Shown one piece after another: positions 4,599-9,128 of a stretch of 9,128 bases of DNA. Both the position numbers and the translations under genes were made by a program. The stretch is from an uncultured Campylobacter sp. GTDB lineage: Bacteria > Campylobacterota > Campylobacteria > Campylobacterales > Campylobacteraceae. Positions within the stretch are counted from its first letter, which is position 1. Every line of letters starts with the position of its first letter. A model generated the notes under the pieces. The model saw nothing but the letters and a program-made list of their open reading frames with translations. It ran no database searches and was not told the origin of the DNA. The stretch covers positions 1 through 9,128 of the forward strand of contig CALHQN010000031.1 in the NCBI GenBank assembly GCA_938036585.1, in the 5' to 3' direction.

Positions 4599-6395
4599 TT
4601 GCCGAATTTCATAACCCGCAGCGTTAGCCTGCCGCCGCTACCGGCTAGATTCGGCGAGACCGAGTTTTTAGAGACGGCGCGCGGCAGAAATTTAACGCTC
4701 GTGCGAACTAAGAGCTTTGATAGCGAGTTTTTTATCATCGTTAAGCCCAGCGGCGACAAGGTGATAGTAAAGGGCGAAAAGATCACCAAGCCCGCTAAGA
4801 TCGGCCATCTGCAACGAGCGCTCGAAATTTTTAGAGAGCGCTTCTGCGGGCGGATCATCTCGCAGGCGTTTGCCTACAAAGACAGCTCGCTTACCGAAAA
4901 AACGCCGCTGATTTTGGACGAGAATGAAATTTTATCCCTCGTAAAAAGCTCTAAATTTAATAAAATTTTCATCGAGATCGGCTTCGGCTCGGGCAGACAT
5001 CTACTCCATCAGGCGCGCTCAAACCAAGACGCGCTGCTAATCGGCATCGAAATCTACAAGCCCGCGATCGAACAGGTCGCAAAGCTAGCGATCCGCGAGG
5101 GGCTACAAAACATTGCGCTGATTGCCACCGACGCGCGGGTTTTACTGAGCCTGCTTCCCGCAGGCTGCCTGCAGCGCGTGTTTTTGCACTTCCCCGTGCC
5201 GTGGGACGACGCGCCGCACCGCCGCGTCATAAGCGACGAGTTCGCCTCGCAGATCGCACGTACGCTCGGACGCGGCGGCCGCTTCGAGCTTCGCACCGAC
5301 AGCGAGGAGTACTTCCTCTACGCGATACAAAAGCTCTCGCCCTACGTTCAGCGCAAAGCGGGCGAAATTTCGCACTTCAAAAACCGCGACGCCGCCGTAG
5401 CGAGCAAATACGAGGATAGATGGCGTAAAATGGATAAAAATATCTACGATCTGATCTACGAGAACAAAACCGCGGGCGTGGACGAACCGCAGCAGTTTGA
5501 GATGGAATTTTTAAAATTTGACGCGGCGAAGGTGGCGCGAAATTTTAAAAATTTCACCTTCAAAGGCGAGGATTTTTTCGTGCATTTTGAGGAAATTTTT
5601 TACTTTGACGCGCAGAAAGACTTGGGCGCAGGCGAGGCTAGCGCGGCGGACGGCGTAAATTTAAGCGGCGCGGGCGAAGCTATAAATTTAGACGCAAAGC
5701 TCGGCAAAAATTTAACCGAGCGCGCGAGCATGGATGAAATTTCGACAGACTGCGACAAAATTTCAGCTACGACAGCGGGCGATAAAATTTCAACTTGCAC
5801 GAACGCTACGCAAATTCTAAAACAAACAGACGTCACGCCAAATACAAATTGCACAAATGAAACGGGCGCAAAAGAGGGCGTAAATTTAAATCAAAATTGC
5901 TTGGGCTCAAACGACGTAAATTTAACGGGTAATGTTTCGGTAAACGTCGCAGTAAGCACTAAATTTAGCCGCACTGCCCCTGGCGAAAAACGCGCTTTAG
6001 CCTGCGAGCAGATCGTAACAAAGCAAGGCACGCAGATAAACAGCGCAGCCGCCGCAAGCGATACACTAAACGCAAATAACCTGCTCGCAACAATCGACGC
6101 AAGCAACGCGCTAAATTCTAGCGGCGCAGAAGGGGCGCCTGTAACTATCAACGCGATGGGCGCTGCGCCCTGCAAAAAGGGATCGCAAAACGAACGGCAA
6201 AGCAAGCCGTGCGCTGCCGAGCCGCAGGATGTGCTAATCCTGCTTTCGCTCGGGGCATTCGACTTTCCGCAGCAGTGTTTTATCCGCGCAAACGCAAGCG
6301 GTACGCGCTACTTCATCCGCCGCCCGCTTCCTACGCGCGAAAACCACGCGGCACATCAAAAAATTTCGGAGATATTTTCACAATGGCAGAGATAA
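4599..6395 (+). CDS. trmB: TrmB, tRNA (guanine-N7)-methyltransferase with a ~200-residue insert
   Basis: TrmB uses S-adenosylmethionine to make m7G46 in the variable loop of tRNAs. The SAM-binding motif EIGFGSGR is at 126-133, the acidic IGIEIYKP follows at 148-155, and HFPVPWDDAPHRR (197-209) matches the family HFPDPWxKxxHxKRR region. An N-terminal extension of about 115 residues and a C-terminal region beyond the methyltransferase fold fit the longer TrmB of Campylobacterota. That form is about 390 residues; this one is 598. The excess is a Thr/Asn/Ala-rich segment at about 341-541, after which family-like sequence resumes (VLILLSLGAFDFPQQ, then YFIRRPLP). The start is TTG at 4599, 3 nt after the lipoprotein stop, chosen because MPNF matches how I recall TrmB starting in C. 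jejuni. No strong Shine-Dalgarno is visible (GCGGA, 4588 on). The end overlaps ftsE by 13 nt. Catalytic motifs look intact. Confidence 0.92.
   Translation: MPNFITRSVSLPPLPARFGETEFLETARGRNLTLVRTKSFDSEFFIIVKPSGDKVIVKGEKITKPAKIGHLQRALEIFRERFCGRIISQAFAYKDSSLTEKTPLILDENEILSLVKSSKFNKIFIEIGFGSGRHLLHQARSNQDALLIGIEIYKPAIEQVAKLAIREGLQNIALIATDARVLLSLLPAGCLQRVFLHFPVPWDDAPHRRVISDEFASQIARTLGRGGRFELRTDSEEYFLYAIQKLSPYVQRKAGEISHFKNRDAAVASKYEDRWRKMDKNIYDLIYENKTAGVDEPQQFEMEFLKFDAAKVARNFKNFTFKGEDFFVHFEEIFYFDAQKDLGAGEASAADGVNLSGAGEAINLDAKLGKNLTERASMDEISTDCDKISATTAGDKISTCTNATQILKQTDVTPNTNCTNETGAKEGVNLNQNCLGSNDVNLTGNVSVNVAVSTKFSRTAPGEKRALACEQIVTKQGTQINSAAAASDTLNANNLLATIDASNALNSSGAEGAPVTINAMGAAPCKKGSQNERQSKPCAAEPQDVLILLSLGAFDFPQQCFIRANASGTRYFIRRPLPTRENHAAHQKISEIFSQWQR
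5619..6221 (+). repeat. Low-complexity AT-core insert within TrmB
   Basis: This in-frame segment of about 200 codons contains two alternating unit types. One reads DEIS/DKIS/TQIL (cores at 5733, 5754, 5781 and 5808). The other reads VNLS, INLD, KNLT, VNLN, VNLT (near 5658, 5685, 5707, 5880 and 5916). Both share the AAATTT hexamer but translate it in different phases. I count about eleven AAATTT/AAATTC in 603 bp. The last third (about 6000-6221) is low-complexity but nearly free of the core. Boundaries are approximate. Confidence 0.72.
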
Positions 6396-7072
6396 CGGAC
6401 GATTACAACATCATCACCGCAGCGGGCCTCACGCTAGGCTACGAAAAGGCGGGCGCAGTCATCCAAGACGCGAGTTTCGGCATCGGCGCGAAGGATTTCG
6501 TCATCATCACGGGCAAGAGCGGCAGCGGCAAATCCACGCTGCTTAAGTCCTTCTACGGCGGCATCGACATCATCGGCGGTGAGCTGAACGTCTGCCTGTG
6601 CGATCTAAAAGGCATCACGAACTCCGATCTGCGCACCCTACGCCAGCGCATCGGCATTATCTTTCAAAACTACCGCCTGATCAACGAATGGACGATCGAG
6701 CGCAACATAATGCTTCCGTTAATGATAATGGGCTACAATCAGCAGGTCTGCCAAGACCAAGCCAAAAAGCTACTGCGCCACGTCGAGCTCGGGCATAAGA
6801 TGGGTAAGTATCCGCTCGAGCTTAGCGGCGGCGAGCAGCAGCGCGTGGCTCTGGCGCGTGCGATGGCGCATAATCCGCGCCTGCTGCTGTGCGACGAGCC
6901 TACGGGAAATTTGGACGACTACTCCAGCGCCATTATTTGGAATTTGCTGCGCTCGGCGTGCGAGTCGTGGAACGCCTGCGTCGTCATCGTGACGCACAAA
7001 ATGCCCGCCACGCTGCGTTTTAGGCACCGACATTTTGAGATTAAGGACGCTAAAGTAAATGAAATCGATTAA
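6383..7072 (+). CDS. ftsE: FtsE, cell-division ATP-binding protein
   Basis: FtsE is the cytoplasmic ATPase of the FtsEX complex, which uses ATP to drive FtsX and activate peptidoglycan hydrolysis at the septum. All ABC ATPase elements are present in 229 residues: Walker A GKSGSGKS (44-51), Q-loop Gln95 ([10 protein letters not shown]), signature LSGGEQQR (147-154), Walker [10 protein letters not shown] (167-175) with Glu172, and switch His205 (VIVTHK). The frame is open further upstream, but the ATG at 6383 gives the normal FtsE length and has GGAGA (6368-6372) 10 nt before it. Any longer start would only translate trmB out of frame. The N-terminus has about 12 residues before the usual first strand, more than many FtsE proteins. 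It overlaps trmB by 13 nt and ftsX by 14 nt, so translational coupling is likely. Confidence 0.95.
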   Translation: MAEITDDYNIITAAGLTLGYEKAGAVIQDASFGIGAKDFVIITGKSGSGKSTLLKSFYGGIDIIGGELNVCLCDLKGITNSDLRTLRQRIGIIFQNYRLINEWTIERNIMLPLMIMGYNQQVCQDQAKKLLRHVELGHKMGKYPLELSGGEQQRVALARAMAHNPRLLLCDEPTGNLDDYSSAIIWNLLRSACESWNACVVIVTHKMPATLRFRHRHFEIKDAKVNEID

Positions 7073-7874
7073 AACCCATTTCGGCGTGATCTTTTCGCTC
7101 GTCGCGCTGCTTTTTTCAGTGCAGTTTGGAATTTTTATGAGCAATCTAACCAAAAGCTACGAGCGCTCGATCCAAAACGAATACAACATTGTGCTAGTCT
7201 CCAAAACCTCGCTCAGCCTGCAAGACGCGCAAAAAGCGGTGCCTAAGATCAGCTCGATTAGCGAAATTTCGACCGCGGGCATCACCGAGCGACTGAAGGG
7301 TAAAATTTCACAAAACGCCTTTGCCGAGCTTAGTAAAAATTTGCCTAAATTTTATAGCGTCAAGCTCGAAAGCTTCCCCGACGCCGCGCAGCTTGCAAAG
7401 ATCGAGCAGGATCTAAAATCCATAGGCTCGCTTACGCGGGTTGAAATTTTTAAAAAGACCCACGATGAAATTTTTAAAATTTTACTGCTTATCAAAAGCC
7501 TCGTTTACGGCTTTGCGTTTCTCATCGTGCTTTTAGGCGTGATGTTAATTCACCGCCAGATGCGTATCTGGGTTTATGAACACAAAGAGCGCATCGAGAT
7601 CATGGAGCTTTTCGGCGCGTCGTTTCTGATAAAAAGCGGCAAACTCTACCGAATGGCGATAATAGACTCCTTCATCGCCACGCTGATCGTGACCTGCTTC
7701 TACATTGCGCTTCCAGGCTGGGAGGTGTTTTCGACCACGCTTAAGGGCATCGGCGATCTACGCACCGCCATAGTGCTGCCTTACGGCGCGCTGATCCTTT
7801 TGGGTGTCGCCTTGGCGCTATCTATCATCGCGGTAAGTTTTGTAATGCTGCAAATCGGAAATAAACGAGCATGA
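7059..7874 (+). CDS. ftsX: FtsX, cell-division membrane protein
   Basis: FtsX is the membrane partner of FtsE. ATP hydrolysis by FtsE changes the shape of FtsX, whose periplasmic loop engages a hydrolase or hydrolase activator. The 271 residues show the expected layout: helix 1 (about 8-28), a large periplasmic domain (about 30-140), then helices 2-4 (about 143-166, 198-219 and 239-264). Between helices 2 and 3 lies the basic/acidic stretch EHKERIEIMELFGAS (174-188), which resembles the cytoplasmic loop of FtsX/MacB-type permeases. The start ATG is inside ftsE and the stop shares ATGA (7871-7874) with the next gene. Two AT-core stretches occur in the periplasmic domain (7263-7345) and just before helix 2 (7441-7483), here within normal-looking protein sequence. 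Confidence 0.93.
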   Translation: MKSIKTHFGVIFSLVALLFSVQFGIFMSNLTKSYERSIQNEYNIVLVSKTSLSLQDAQKAVPKISSISEISTAGITERLKGKISQNAFAELSKNLPKFYSVKLESFPDAAQLAKIEQDLKSIGSLTRVEIFKKTHDEIFKILLLIKSLVYGFAFLIVLLGVMLIHRQMRIWVYEHKERIEIMELFGASFLIKSGKLYRMAIIDSFIATLIVTCFYIALPGWEVFSTTLKGIGDLRTAIVLPYGALILLGVALALSIIAVSFVMLQIGNKRA

Positions 7875-9128
7875 AAAGGGCTTTTTTAGCGCCGCTTCTT
7901 GCGCTGGGGCTTGGCGCGGCTCTTACTTATGCCGCGCCCGCAAAGCAGCAGAGCACTAAAGATAAGATCGCCAAAGCGGGTCAAGAACTCAAAAGCTCGC
8001 AAAAGGAGGGGATGCAGCTCTCGCAAAAGATTGACGAGATTGCAGGGCAAATCATAAAGGAGCAGGAGGGCTTTAAAAAGCGCGAGGGCGAGATCAAGCA
8101 GCTAAGCGAAACGATCGAAGGGCTAAAGGATCAATACGCCGCCGAAGCGCAGGAGCTTGAGAAGCTAAATAGCCAAAACGCTACGCTTCTTAGCGTGCAA
8201 AGCGAACTGGAGAGCAAGATCATAAGTGTGATCTCGCAAGAGCTATCGTTTGATTTAATCACCGACGTAAATTCCACCACTACGCCCGATTCTATCGTGG
8301 CTAGCGAAATTTTAGAGGGGCTCGGCGTCGTTATGAACGACGAGCTGAAAGGTCTAATCAAAGACTACGAAAATAATCAAAATTTTATCAACGAACAGAA
8401 TAAAAAGATCAAATCGATCCAGGCGAGCATGGCGGGCTACGACAAGAAAAAAACCGATCTTAACGCCAAGCTAACCACCCAAAAAGAGAAGCTCGCGCAG
8501 ATGAAAAAGGACAAAGAGGACTATATCGCGAGGCTAGAGAAGATAAACGACGAGCAAGACGCCATATCTAAGACCCTGCAGGAGCTTAAGATCATCGACG
8601 ACGCCGAGGAAAAAGCCAAAGCGCAGAAGGAGGAAGCGACGCGCCAAGCAAAGCTGGAGGCGCAGAAGCAAAAGGAGCGCCAGGCACGCGAAAAAGAGTA
8701 CGCCAAAGCAAAGGCGGCTGCCAAAAAAGCGGGCAAGCCCGAGCCTGCGCCGCCTAGCGAGCCCGAGCCAGAAGTGAGCGAGCCAGCGGATGAACGCGTA
8801 AGCAAGATCAACCAAAAAGTCAAGCAGTACGGCTCGAGCTATCAGTCATCGCGCGTTAAAAAATACAGCGGAGCCAAGACCGCAGCGCCTTTAAACGGCG
8901 CGTATTTGAAGCGGAAATTCGGCAATTACAACGATCCGGTGTATAACATCAAGCTCTTCAACGAAAACGTCGTGCTGGGCTCAAACAGCGGCGACACGCA
9001 GGTTAAGGCGGTGCTGCCGGGCAAGGTGGTCTTTGCCAAAGAGACCGCGATGCTAGATAAGGTCGTCATTATCGAAAATCCAAACGGCATCCATACGATC
9101 TACGCGCACCTTAGCCAGATCGCTCCTA
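7871..9128 (+). CDS. EnvC-like M23/LytM coiled-coil protein (3' end beyond window)
   Basis: This is probably the periplasmic partner of FtsEX that controls a septal cell-wall amidase. It starts in the ATGA overlap with ftsX and stays open to the window end (419 codons seen). Residues 1-22 form a signal peptide with likely cleavage near TYA-APA. Residues about 25-286 are Lys/Glu/Gln-rich and probably coiled coil. A Pro/Glu hinge follows (288-308), and a LytM (peptidase M23) domain begins near 338. In active enzymes the domain has a zinc ligand pair HxxxD just before the GxxVxA strand; here the region is ENVVLGSNSGDTQVKA (365-380) with neither residue, as in E. coli EnvC, which activates amidases without cutting itself. 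His413 in YAHL is kept. The downstream HxH lies outside the window. EnvC-type activator is favoured over active peptidase. C. jejuni has an M23 gene (Cj1275c) in the same place. Confidence 0.88.
   Translation, partial: MKRAFLAPLLALGLGAALTYAAPAKQQSTKDKIAKAGQELKSSQKEGMQLSQKIDEIAGQIIKEQEGFKKREGEIKQLSETIEGLKDQYAAEAQELEKLNSQNATLLSVQSELESKIISVISQELSFDLITDVNSTTTPDSIVASEILEGLGVVMNDELKGLIKDYENNQNFINEQNKKIKSIQASMAGYDKKKTDLNAKLTTQKEKLAQMKKDKEDYIARLEKINDEQDAISKTLQELKIIDDAEEKAKAQKEEATRQAKLEAQKQKERQAREKEYAKAKAAAKKAGKPEPAPPSEPEPEVSEPADERVSKINQKVKQYGSSYQSSRVKKYSGAKTAAPLNGAYLKRKFGNYNDPVYNIKLFNENVVLGSNSGDTQVKAVLPGKVVFAKETAMLDKVVIIENPNGIHTIYAHLSQIAP

Noticed and set aside
5733..5822. The TrmB repeat segment considered as an inserted mobile element
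   Set aside because: No terminal inverted repeats, target duplication or transposase frame are visible. The segment is in frame and built of short degenerate units, which fits gradual expansion better.
6209..6382. An open 58-codon extension upstream of the ftsE ATG, in the same frame
   Set aside because: It only translates the end of trmB out of frame. FtsE has normal length from the ATG at 6383, which has a ribosome site, so the extension is not part of the gene.
8131..8823. Antisense Ser/Ala/Leu-rich open frames opposite the EnvC-like coiled coil
   Set aside because: Codons for Lys, Glu and Ala on the + strand automatically give open antisense frames; no start signal or family resemblance was seen.

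Overview
The window looks like chromosomal DNA from a Campylobacter, probably one of the species with higher G+C than C. jejuni (a C. gracilis-like organism is my guess, not shown). The gene order rodA / pseudouridine synthase / FlpA-like lipoprotein / trmB / ftsE / ftsX / M23-family protein is, from memory, the order of the C. jejuni cluster Cj1282 to Cj1275c. The lipoprotein also carries a near-exact copy of the C. jejuni FlpA fibronectin-binding motif. I see no tRNA, rRNA, CRISPR array, insertion sequence or phage gene.

Layout. Positions 1-381 hold only a short, unidentified coding-like stretch ending at 237, a 9-bp hairpin right after it, and the leader of the next gene. Positions 382-1448 hold two overlapping membrane-protein genes of unknown function on the + strand; the first has a long low-complexity tail. 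rodA (1551-2657) is on the - strand, convergent with that pair. A 53-bp gap with divergent TTG starts separates it from a tightly packed + strand run: pseudouridine synthase (2711-4000), FlpA-like lipoprotein (3921-4595), trmB (4599-6395), ftsE (6383-7072), ftsX (7059-7874) and an EnvC-like M23 protein (7871 to beyond 9128). Neighbours in this run overlap or lie 3 nt apart, so they are probably one transcript.

How the genes fit together. RodA polymerises peptidoglycan during elongation. FtsE and FtsX form the division ABC-type complex, and the coiled-coil protein with a degenerate LytM domain is the expected periplasmic partner that passes the FtsEX signal to a cell-wall amidase. The pseudouridine synthase and TrmB modify rRNA (or possibly tRNA) and tRNA. 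The lipoprotein is a candidate fibronectin-binding adhesin.

The most unusual feature crosses gene boundaries. Three unrelated proteins (the 247-aa membrane protein, the pseudouridine synthase and TrmB) carry long in-frame low-complexity segments absent from the usual family architecture. All three are built around the same AT core (GATAAAATTTTA, GATGAAATTTC, GATAAAATTCCA). In every unit I inspected the core contains RAATTY (R = A/G, Y = C/T), the hexamer methylated by CtsM in C. jejuni and needed there for efficient natural transformation. By hand I count about 65 AAATTT in 9.1 kb, against about 2 expected with equal base frequencies. The proposal that these segments collect self-recognition (uptake) motifs is inference, but it can be tested directly.
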